Part shown: piece by piece, positions 1-4,937 of the stretch | How the letters are laid out: every line of letters begins with the position of its first letter | How positions within the stretch are numbered: position 1 is the first letter of the stretch | Assembly (NCBI GenBank): GCA_012799425.1 | Contig: JAAZLF010000707.1 | Location: forward strand, 1 to 6,205 | DNA length: 6,205 nt | Source of the DNA: Actinomycetales bacterium | GTDB taxonomy: Bacteria; Actinomycetota; Actinomycetes; Actinomycetales; Dermabacteraceae | Direction: 5' to 3' | Position numbers and translations under genes: made by a program | Notes under the pieces: generated by a model | Database searches by the model: none | What the model saw: the letters and a program-made list of their open reading frames with translations, nothing else | What the model was told of the DNA's origin: nothing

Positions 1-77
1 AGCCTGCCGAGCAGGAGGTCCGTCGTGTTCTCGTCGGGACGGCTCTCATGCTGCGGTGGGGAGGTGAACTGCTTCAT
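1..77 (-). CDS. N-terminus of a putative long-chain acyl-CoA synthetase (AMP-dependent synthetase/ligase), cut by the window edge
   Basis: Read leftward from an ATG at 77, the frame stays open to base 1 for 25 codons. The product begins MKQFTSPP and continues through PDENTTDLLLGR. A strong Shine-Dalgarno AAGGAG lies 5 nt before the ATG. Actinobacterial FadD15-type fatty-acid CoA ligases commonly begin with a short M-x-x-F-x-x-P segment followed, about ten residues later, by N-x-T-D-L-L, which is the pattern seen. Family members activate fatty acids with ATP to acyl-AMP and then form acyl-CoA at the cytosolic face of the membrane. None of the catalytic motifs (AMP-binding P-loop, adenylation signature) fall inside the window, so the function rests on the N-terminal pattern and on the neighbourhood: a FadD15-type gene lies near plsC, aroG and pknL in mycobacteria, from memory. 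It is transcribed divergently from the glucokinase. That this is a real gene start is fairly secure; the family is a moderate-confidence inference. Confidence 0.6.
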   Translation of the reverse strand, partial: MKQFTSPPQHESRPDENTTDLLLGR

Positions 78-82
78 CGAAT

Positions 83-88
83 CTCCTT
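83..88 (-). promoter_or_regulatory. Shine-Dalgarno site of the left-edge minus-strand gene
   Basis: On the minus strand this reads AAGGAG, followed by a 5-nt spacer (ATTCG) and ATG at 77. It is the strongest ribosome binding site in the window. It is what identifies the 25-codon edge fragment as a genuine gene start. Confidence 0.75.
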
Positions 89-156
89 CGATCCGGCCAG
101 TGGCGTGAAGTCGGCGTACCGGACGCCTGCCCGGAAGCGCTGGTGGGGTCGGTGCG

Positions 157-162
157 ATTCTA
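157..162 (-). promoter_or_regulatory. possible -10 element for the left-edge acyl-CoA synthetase gene
   Basis: The minus strand reads TAGAAT, five of six matches to TATAAT. Transcription would start near 150 and leave a leader of about 73 nt before the ATG at 77. I see no good -35 box 16-18 nt upstream. That is common in high-GC actinobacteria but leaves the call weak. The leader would contain a small hairpin at 113-127 (GGCGT, 5-nt loop, ACGCC). Confidence 0.3.
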
Positions 163-176
163 CGGCAGGGGGCGCA

Positions 177-182
177 TACGAT
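177..182 (+). promoter_or_regulatory. possible -10 element for the glucokinase gene
   Basis: The plus strand reads TACGAT, which fits the TANNNT pattern of actinobacterial housekeeping promoters. It would give a leader of about 80 nt before the ATG at 272. There is no clear TTGACA-like -35. It lies only 14 bp from a minus-strand TAGAAT, so if both are real the two divergent promoters overlap. Confidence 0.25.
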
Positions 183-271
183 GGGGCACGACAGGCAGGT
201 GAGCGGCCAGACCATCGCAGGGATCCCGGCGGGCGCCGCTCTCATCCATCGAGGTATCGGACAGGAACGGC

Positions 272-1207
272 ATGCTCTCCATCGGCGTGGACATCGGCGG
301 CACCAAGATCGCGGCGGGGGTGGTCGACGAAGCGGGCGAGATCATCGCCGCGACCACGCGCAGCACGCCGGCGACCGACGCCGTGCTGATCGAGGCGGCC
401 GTCGCCGATGCTGTCGCGGAGCTGCGAGCGCAGCATGAGGTGGTCGGCGTCGGCGTCGGCGCCGCCGGGTTCGTCAGCGCCGACCGCCGCACGATCCACT
501 TCGCCGCGAATCTCGCCTGGCGTCAGCACCCGCTGGCGGACGAGCTCGAACGGCTCACCGGGCTGCCCGTGATCATCGAGAACGACGCCAACGCGGCGGG
601 CTGGGCGGAGTACCGCTTCGGGGCTGCGATGGACGCCTCGCACATGCTGATGGCCACAGTGGGGACCGGCCTCGGCGGTGCGATCGTCCTCGATGGGAAC
701 CTGGTGCGCGGGAGCGCCGGATTCGCCGGCGAGGTCGCGCACGTGATCGCCGTGCCGGAGGGGCAATGGTGCGGTTGTGGCCTGCGCGGCTGCCTGGAGC
801 AGTACACGGCGGGCACCGCGATGGTGCGCACGGCGAAGAGCCGCGCCTCCGCGGGTGATCCCCTGATGGGCCCGCTGGTCCAGGCGGCCGGCGGGGAGCG
901 TGAGGAGATCGACGGCCCGCTGATCACGCGCCTCGCGCAGCAGGGAGACCCTGGGGCGGCGGAGCTGATCGGTGAGATCGGTGCATGGCTCGGGCGGGGC
1001 ATGGCGTCGATCGCGGCGCTGCTCGATCCGGAGATCATCGTGGTCGGCGGCGGTGTCGCTGCCGCCGGCGAGCTTCTGCTGGGCCCGGCGCAGGAGGCCT
1101 ATGCCGAGAGCCTGACGGCACGCTCCCACCGCTCGCTGGCACCCTTCGTGGTCGCCAGCATGGGCAACCGCGCCGGGATCGTCGGGGCCGCGGATCTCGC
1201 CCGCTGA
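272..1207 (+). CDS. glk: ROK-family glucokinase
   Basis: This 311-residue cytosolic protein probably phosphorylates glucose to glucose-6-phosphate with ATP. The ROK signatures appear in order: the N-terminal phosphate-binding DIGGTK (residues 7-12); ENDANAA (103-109) with Asp105 as the catalytic base; GTGLGG (131-136); the sugar/zinc segment GEVAH (153-157) with Glu154 and His157; and the zinc knuckle CGCGLRGCLEQY (167-178) with Cys167, Cys169 and Cys174. These are followed by LLDPEIIVVGGGV (250-262), typical of actinobacterial ATP glucokinases. Length matches the family (about 310-320). The ATG at 272 is preceded by AGGA at 263-266 (5-nt spacer), and DIGGTK falls at the expected distance from it. 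The usual E-x-G-H is E-V-A-H here. Because the protein lacks an N-terminal helix-turn-helix, it is an enzyme rather than a ROK repressor. Sugar specificity (glucose versus N-acetylmannosamine, fructose or allose) cannot be proved from sequence, but the zinc-knuckle context is glucokinase-like. It converges with the membrane-protein gene, leaving 34 bp between stop codons. Confidence 0.88.
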   Translation: MLSIGVDIGGTKIAAGVVDEAGEIIAATTRSTPATDAVLIEAAVADAVAELRAQHEVVGVGVGAAGFVSADRRTIHFAANLAWRQHPLADELERLTGLPVIIENDANAAGWAEYRFGAAMDASHMLMATVGTGLGGAIVLDGNLVRGSAGFAGEVAHVIAVPEGQWCGCGLRGCLEQYTAGTAMVRTAKSRASAGDPLMGPLVQAAGGEREEIDGPLITRLAQQGDPGAAELIGEIGAWLGRGMASIAALLDPEIIVVGGGVAAAGELLLGPAQEAYAESLTARSHRSLAPFVVASMGNRAGIVGAADLAR

Positions 1208-1241
1208 GCTGCCTGCGCGCTCCCGGAACGGCGCCGACAGA

Positions 1242-1817
1242 TCAGACCTGGGCCCCGTTGTCGCTGTCGTCGCGCGGCTCCCGCGGCGCGCGCAGCAGCA
1301 GGGCGACCAGGCCCCCGAGCGTCGCGAACCCCCCGACCCAGCCGATGAGGCCGGGCAGCGCGGGCGTCACGGCGACCACCAGCATCAGCGCGAACCCGCC
1401 CAGCAGCGCGGTCCAGGACCACAGCGCTGATTCCGAGGCCTCCGGCAGATCGGGGTCCGGGGGCTCGAAGTCGCCGTAGATCACCTCGTCGTCGTCGAGC
1501 TCCCGCGGCCCGGCGGCGCCACGGAGCCCGGCGGTGGGATCGCCGCGGCCCGCTGAGGGGTGCGCCGCACGGGACCGGGCGACCGATTCCGGACCCGGTG
1601 GCACGTCGGGGGAGTCCGCGCTGAAGGACCACAGCGAGTCCGCGTCCGACCTGCGACCGGGATCCTCCCCGTCGTCGCCATGAGCGGGATGGTCCGCCGC
1701 CGCCGGCTCGTGCGGCGCCTCACCGGGACGCAGCGAGAGGCCCTCCCCTTCGAGCATCCTGGCGAACTCCGCATCCACATCCCGCGGATCGGGGGCGCTC
1801 TCCCGATCGGGCGTCAT
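1242..1817 (-). CDS. conserved hypothetical protein with a disordered acidic N-terminus and two membrane helices
   Basis: I cannot assign a function to this 191-residue protein. Residues 1-130 are rich in Asp, Glu, Pro, Gly and Ser and look disordered. Around 108-125 a run of acidic residues leads into IYGDFEPPDPDLP, resembling the F-x-P-P-x-P-x-L-P linker I recall just before the membrane segments of small actinobacterial proteins. Two hydrophobic helices follow at about 132-150 and 156-176, separated by a short Pro/Gly turn, then a charged tail (RAPREPRDDSD). A helical hairpin with both ends in the cytosol is the simplest topology. The ATG at 1817 has a good ribosome binding site (AGGGAGG at 1824-1830, 6-nt spacer). 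It overlaps the hydrolase stop as ATGA, so the two genes are almost certainly co-transcribed and translationally coupled. Codon use and GC match the neighbours. No catalytic motif is visible; a structural, scaffold or regulatory role would be a guess. Confidence 0.82.
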   Translation of the reverse strand: MTPDRESAPDPRDVDAEFARMLEGEGLSLRPGEAPHEPAAADHPAHGDDGEDPGRRSDADSLWSFSADSPDVPPGPESVARSRAAHPSAGRGDPTAGLRGAAGPRELDDDEVIYGDFEPPDPDLPEASESALWSWTALLGGFALMLVVAVTPALPGLIGWVGGFATLGGLVALLLRAPREPRDDSDNGAQV

Positions 1818-2587
1818 CTGCCGCCTCCCTGCGCAGGGATGTGCTGCGCCAGGAACCGCGCGGAGCTGTCGAAGAGCAGCTGCGCGTCATGGTCCAGGGG
1901 CGCCAGGTGGTGGCTGCGGGTCAGCGCCAGACGCTCCACCGGCCCCCGCACACCGGCGGCGACGATGTCGCTGTCGCTCGGCGGGACGGTGTGGTCCACG
2001 CTCGAGGTGGCCAGCAGCAGGGGCGCCTGCACAGCGCCCAGGCGCTCGCGCGTACGGCGGAAGAACCGACGCAGCTGCGTCACGGCCCGCACCGGGAGCC
2101 GTCCGTAGGCCTCCTCGGACACACCGGGACGAGCGATGTCGGAGCCGATCCCGGGCACGGTGCGCACCACGGGGGCGATGAGCCCGGCCAGCCTCGCCGC
2201 CGGAGGCAGGGTCATCCCGGGATTCACCGCCACGACCGCCGCGATGCGCCCCTCCAGTGCCGGATCCGCGGCGAGCGCGAGGGAGAGCGCGCCGCCCATC
2301 GACAGTCCGCCCACGGCGATCGGACCGTGCTCCGCAGAGAGGCCGAGCGCTGCATCGCGCACGCATCCGTACCAGTCCTGCCAGGCGGTCCCGGCGAGGT
2401 CGTGCTCCGTGGTGGCGTGCCCGGGCAGCAGCGGCAGCTCCACCGCCCAGCCGCGGGCGGCATGATCCTCCGCCCAGGGCCTCATCGACTGGGGCGTGCC
2501 GGTGAAACCGTGGCACAGGAGCAGCCTGCCGAGCGGGTTAGAGTGACCCCGCGCCTGCCAGGGACGGGACAGTTCGCTGAACGCCAT
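1814..2587 (-). CDS. alpha/beta hydrolase (Est30-like carboxylesterase / monoacylglycerol lipase type)
   Basis: This 257-residue serine hydrolase has the whole alpha/beta core. The oxyanion segment is LLLCHGFTGTPQS (22-34), followed by LPLLPGHATT (51-60). The nucleophile elbow GGLSMGG (93-99) carries Ser96; the acid is Asp198 in SSVDHTVPP; the histidine is His227 in SHHLAPLDHD (225-234), corresponding to the S-x-H-V-x-x-x-D pattern of Est30-type esterases. A cap region rich in Arg and aromatic residues lies at about 150-182. There is no signal peptide, so it is cytosolic. The likely reaction is hydrolysis of short- to medium-chain carboxylic or glyceride esters; the natural substrate is unknown. 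I chose the ATG at 2587 because the family core begins about 20 residues later. The open frame extends upstream to 2746, but that part overlaps the acyltransferase coding region and is not hydrolase-like. No Shine-Dalgarno precedes 2587. Its stop overlaps the next gene's start by 4 bp, and it is divergent from plsC. Confidence 0.85.
   Translation of the reverse strand: MAFSELSRPWQARGHSNPLGRLLLCHGFTGTPQSMRPWAEDHAARGWAVELPLLPGHATTEHDLAGTAWQDWYGCVRDAALGLSAEHGPIAVGGLSMGGALSLALAADPALEGRIAAVVAVNPGMTLPPAARLAGLIAPVVRTVPGIGSDIARPGVSEEAYGRLPVRAVTQLRRFFRRTRERLGAVQAPLLLATSSVDHTVPPSDSDIVAAGVRGPVERLALTRSHHLAPLDHDAQLLFDSSARFLAQHIPAQGGGR
2539..2544 (+). promoter_or_regulatory. possible -10 element for the acyltransferase gene, inside the hydrolase coding region
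   Basis: The plus strand reads TAGAGT within GGGTTAGAGTGACCCC, an AT-richer spot in very GC-rich DNA, flanked by 4-bp inverted arms (GGGT 2535-2538, ACCC 2546-2549). It would give a leader of about 113 nt before the GTG at 2664. No convincing -35 is visible. The 76-bp divergent gap itself has no better plus-strand -10, which is the main reason for noting this one. Confidence 0.25.
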
Positions 2588-2663
2588 GTGCACATCGTCG
2601 CATCTGCTCGCGCCCGCTTCACCTACCGCCGCTCCCCGGGAGCTCGAACCAGGAGACCGCCCC
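2588..2663. promoter_or_regulatory. divergent intergenic region between hydrolase and acyltransferase genes
   Basis: This 76-bp gap must carry or adjoin start signals for two divergent genes. On the plus side it contains AGGAGA at 2651-2656 for the acyltransferase. On the minus side, GACGAT at 2594-2599 sits 6 nt before the hydrolase ATG, where a -10 would lie if that mRNA were leaderless, but it matches TANNNT poorly. No operator-like palindrome stands out. Confidence 0.45.
2651..2656 (+). promoter_or_regulatory. Shine-Dalgarno site that fixes the acyltransferase start at GTG 2664
   Basis: AGGAGA is followed by a 7-nt spacer and GTG at 2664. The frame is open back to an ATG at 2586, but that would add 26 residues with no family resemblance, would overlap the divergent hydrolase start, and has no ribosome binding site. 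The GTG start gives MLYEIAKPF, the usual N-terminus for this family. Confidence 0.8.
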
Positions 2664-3398
2664 GTGCTGTACGAGATCGCCAAGCCCTTCGTCATGGGGG
2701 CGGTGAGGGTGCTGTGGAACCCCACGATCAGCGGCACGGAGAACATTCCGCAGCATGGCCCGGTGATCCTCGCCTCGAACCATCAGGCGTACTCGGACAC
2801 GGTCTTCCTTCCCGGACAGGTGCGCAGGAGCGTTCACTTCCTCGGCAAGTCGGACATCTTCACGGGGCGCTCACCCCTGAACCGGATCGTGGCTGCCGTG
2901 ATGCGAGGGCTGCGCGTGATGCCCGTGGACCGCAGCGGCGGAAGCGCCTCGAAGTCCGCGATAGAGGCGGGCCTGGCAGTCCTCGAGCAGGGCGAGGTGC
3001 TGGGCATCTACCCCGAGGGGACCCGGAGCCCCGACGGCAGGCTCTATCGGGGCAAGACCGGCGTCGCACGATTCGCACTGGCCACCGGGGCCCCGGTCAT
3101 CCCGGTCGCGATGCTCGGGGCCTTCGAGGCCCAGGGCACGCGCTCGATCTTCCCCCACCGCAGGCCGCGGATCCATGCCGTGGTCGGAGAGCCGCTCGAG
3201 GTCGAACAGATCGTCGCCGACCTCGAGGGAGCGGAGGAGGCCCGGGTGTTGCGCGCGGTCACCGATGCGCTGATGGACCGGATCCAGGCCCTGTCCGGCC
3301 AGGAGCGCTCGGACGAGTACGCGAGCGTCGTGAAGAAGCGCCTGAGGCGGGCGCAGGGACGTGCTGCAGGCCCGGGGGAGTCCGACGCAGCGGTGTGA
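2664..3398 (+). CDS. plsC: 1-acyl-sn-glycerol-3-phosphate acyltransferase (PlsC/LPLAT family)
   Basis: Starting at GTG 2664 this is a 244-residue peripheral membrane enzyme. It probably transfers an acyl group from acyl-CoA or acyl-ACP to lysophosphatidic acid, giving phosphatidic acid. The four LPLAT blocks are present. Block I is NHQAYSD (39-45), the H-x4-D catalytic pair being His40 and Asp45. Block II spans about 83-91, with RVMPVDR in the usual place. Block III is YPEGTRS (116-122), which holds the phosphate of the acceptor. Block IV is VIPVAM (145-150). The tail LSGQERSDEYA (210-220) resembles the L-S-G-Q-E-Y-V-D-x-Y-A segment I recall in actinobacterial members. The N-terminus is hydrophobic (VMGAVRVLW) but is not a clear membrane helix. 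Which acceptor or acyl chain it prefers cannot be read from sequence. Genomes of this group usually carry several paralogues, so the symbol names the family. Neighbouring putative acyl-CoA synthetase and esterase genes suit a lipid-metabolism setting. The next gene, aroG, starts 58 bp downstream with its own promoter. Confidence 0.88.
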   Translation: MLYEIAKPFVMGAVRVLWNPTISGTENIPQHGPVILASNHQAYSDTVFLPGQVRRSVHFLGKSDIFTGRSPLNRIVAAVMRGLRVMPVDRSGGSASKSAIEAGLAVLEQGEVLGIYPEGTRSPDGRLYRGKTGVARFALATGAPVIPVAMLGAFEAQGTRSIFPHRRPRIHAVVGEPLEVEQIVADLEGAEEARVLRAVTDALMDRIQALSGQERSDEYASVVKKRLRRAQGRAAGPGESDAAV

Positions 3399-3424
3399 GC
3401 GACCGGCACGTGGGACCGTCGCTC

Positions 3425-3442
3425 CCGGACTGCGCCGGACTG
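3425..3442 (+). repeat. helically phased direct repeat CCGGACTG x2 in the aroG promoter
   Basis: CCGGACTG occurs at 3425-3432 and again at 3435-3442, with starts exactly 10 bp apart. The pair fills the stretch just upstream of the aroG -10 element, covering the usual -35/spacer zone. Such one-turn phasing suits a regulator binding one DNA face, but two 8-mers in GC-rich DNA can also arise by chance. Confidence 0.5.
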
Positions 3443-3444
3443 GA

Positions 3445-3450
3445 TACGCT
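3445..3450 (+). promoter_or_regulatory. -10 element of a probable leaderless aroG promoter
   Basis: TACGCT fits the TANNNT actinobacterial -10 pattern. Six nucleotides (GTACGG) separate it from the G of the GTG at 3457, so the expected +1 coincides with the first base of the start codon. There is no Shine-Dalgarno before this GTG, as expected for a leaderless transcript. The -35 region is poorly conserved. Confidence 0.6.
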
Positions 3451-3456
3451 GTACGG

Positions 3457-4851
3457 GTGACTAATTTCAGCCCCGACGCCCCCGCCCGCGCTCACGACTT
3501 CGCCCTGTCCTCGGCCGACGACGGTCTGGCGGCACTCGGTGCATGGCGCGAGTATCCGCGGGTGCAGCAGCCGGTATGGCCCGACGAGGCCGAGCGCGCG
3601 GAGGTCTTCGACGATCTGCGTGCCGCGCCGCCGCTGGTCTTCGCCGGTGAGGTGGACGTGCTGCGCGAACGCGTCGCCGCGGCCGCGCGGGGCGAGGCCT
3701 TCCTGCTTGCCGGGGGCGACTGTGCGGAGACCTTCGCGGACTCCACCGCGGACCGTATCCGCAACAAGATCCGCACGATCCTGCAGATGGCGGCTGTGCT
3801 CACCTATGGCGCCTCGGTGCCCGTGGTGAAGATGGGGCGGATGGCGGGCCAGTTCGCCAAGCCGCGCTCGGCGGACGAGGAGACCCGTGACGGCGTGACC
3901 CTGCCCACGTACCGGGGCGATGCCGTCAACGAGTTCGCCTTCACCCCCGAATCGCGGATCCCGGATCCGAAGCGCCTGTGGAGGACGTACACCACCAGTG
4001 CCTCGACCTTGAACCTGCTGCGCGCCTTCACCGGTGGCGGGTTCGCAGATCTGCGGGAGGTGCACTCCTGGAACCGCGGCTTCACCTCGGGGGCGGGATA
4101 CGACCGCTACGAGGAGCTCGCCGGGCAGATCGACAAGGCCGTGCGATTCATGGACGCCATCGGTGCGGACTTCGATGCGCTGAAGGTCGTGGAGTTCTAC
4201 GCCTCCCACGAGGCGCTGCTGCTCGACTACGAGGAGGCGCTGGCGAGGATCGACTCCCGCACTGGGGAGATCTATGGCTGCTCCGGCCACTTCCTGTGGG
4301 TCGGCGAGCGCACCAGGCAGCTGGACGGCGCGCACGTGGACTTCATGGCCCGCCTGCGCAATCCGATCGGTGTGAAGCTCGGGCCCGGCGCCTCGGTCGA
4401 TGACGCCCTGCGGCTGATCGACAAGCTCGATCCCGAGCGCGAGCCAGGTCGTCTGACCTTCATCACGCGCATGGGGGCAGGCAAGATCCGTGAGCGCCTG
4501 CCGGCGCTGGTCGAGGGTGTGAAGGCTTCTGGTGCGCAGGTCGCATGGGTGACCGACCCGATGCACGGCAACACCATCACGTCCTCCAACGGCTACAAGA
4601 CCCGTCGTTTCGAGGACATCCTCGACGAGGTGGTCGGCTTCTTCGAGGTCCATCAGGCGGCCGGCACGATCCCTGCGGGCCTGCACATGGAGCTCACCGG
4701 AGACGACGTCACCGAGGTGCTCGGAGGTGCCGGTTCGATCGATGAGGAGGGGCTGACCCGCCGCTACGAGACGCTGGTGGATCCGCGACTGAACCATCAG
4801 CAGTCCCTCGAGCTGGCGTTCCTGGTCTCCGAGATGCTCTCGCGCCGCTGA
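3457..4851 (+). CDS. aroG: class II 3-deoxy-D-arabino-heptulosonate 7-phosphate (DAHP) synthase
   Basis: This 464-residue cytosolic enzyme condenses phosphoenolpyruvate with erythrose 4-phosphate, the first step of the shikimate pathway to aromatic amino acids. It is the plant/mycobacterial class II type and matches the roughly 460-residue family length. Metal and substrate motifs are intact: GGDCAE (86-91) with metal ligand Cys89; KMGRMAGQFAKPRS (125-138) with Arg128 and Lys135; WVGERTR (281-287); PIGVKLGP (303-310) with Lys307; RMGAGK (338-343); TDPMHGNT (366-373) with metal ligand His370; GLHMELTGDDVTE (408-420) with Glu412; and YETLVDPRLNHQQSLELAF (437-455) with Asp442. The GTG at 3457 is chosen because the upstream extension of the open frame to 3361 overlaps plsC and is not family-like, and because the -10 spacing predicts transcription starting at this GTG. 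In mycobacteria the orthologue is feedback-inhibited by aromatic amino acids and binds chorismate mutase; whether that holds here is unknown. Expression probably ends at the hairpin downstream. Confidence 0.96.
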   Translation: MTNFSPDAPARAHDFALSSADDGLAALGAWREYPRVQQPVWPDEAERAEVFDDLRAAPPLVFAGEVDVLRERVAAAARGEAFLLAGGDCAETFADSTADRIRNKIRTILQMAAVLTYGASVPVVKMGRMAGQFAKPRSADEETRDGVTLPTYRGDAVNEFAFTPESRIPDPKRLWRTYTTSASTLNLLRAFTGGGFADLREVHSWNRGFTSGAGYDRYEELAGQIDKAVRFMDAIGADFDALKVVEFYASHEALLLDYEEALARIDSRTGEIYGCSGHFLWVGERTRQLDGAHVDFMARLRNPIGVKLGPGASVDDALRLIDKLDPEREPGRLTFITRMGAGKIRERLPALVEGVKASGAQVAWVTDPMHGNTITSSNGYKTRRFEDILDEVVGFFEVHQAAGTIPAGLHMELTGDDVTEVLGGAGSIDEEGLTRRYETLVDPRLNHQQSLELAFLVSEMLSRR

Positions 4852-4872
4852 GAGGGAGAAGTCTGCGAGATC

Positions 4873-4914
4873 ACGATGCCGGTGTCCTCCCGCTGGGGAG
4901 GGCGCCGGCATCGT
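4873..4914 (+). terminator. strong hairpin terminator at the aroG / PASTA-kinase convergent junction
   Basis: A 19-bp stem (4873-4891 with 4896-4914) closes on a 4-nt GCTG loop. In the plus-strand RNA, 17 pairs are Watson-Crick and two are G-U (4883/4904 and 4885/4902). In the minus-strand RNA those two become A-C mismatches, so the fold favours the aroG transcript, whose stop is 21 nt upstream. The kinase stop is 23 nt beyond the other side. There is no U-tract, which is usual for intrinsic terminators of high-GC actinobacteria. It may work in both directions, less well on the kinase side. Confidence 0.85.
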
Positions 4915-4937
4915 CGTGAGGGATCAGCCGTGGGTGA

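Noticed and set aside
48..438. Short plus-strand open frames near the left edge, including an ATG at 181
   Set aside because: They lack ribosome binding sites, are Arg/Gly-rich, and overlap either the divergent gene start or the glucokinase in another frame.
242..1129. A 295-codon minus-strand open frame opposite the glucokinase
   Set aside because: The opposite strand encodes every ROK motif in order; this frame shows no recognisable motif or ribosome binding site.
2523..2534. A 12-bp sequence AGCCTGCCGAGC that also occurs at 1-12
   Set aside because: In both places it encodes Leu-Gly-Arg-Leu on the minus strand with favoured codons. Chance plus codon bias explains it, and the flanks differ.
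3407..3412. CACGTG palindrome in the plsC-aroG gap
   Set aside because: A single 6-bp palindrome is expected often in DNA this GC-rich. It has no longer dyad around it and lies well upstream of the -10.
1841..3460. A 539-codon plus-strand open frame across the hydrolase and plsC region
   Set aside because: It is a shadow frame in GC-rich DNA: Arg/Gly/Pro-rich with no domain pattern, antisense to a hydrolase with a complete catalytic triad and then out of frame with plsC.
3259..4911. A 550-codon minus-strand open frame covering aroG
   Set aside because: It is antisense to an intact, strongly conserved DAHP synthase and runs into the terminator hairpin. Its composition (His, Arg, Gln, Gly) is typical of a reverse-frame shadow.
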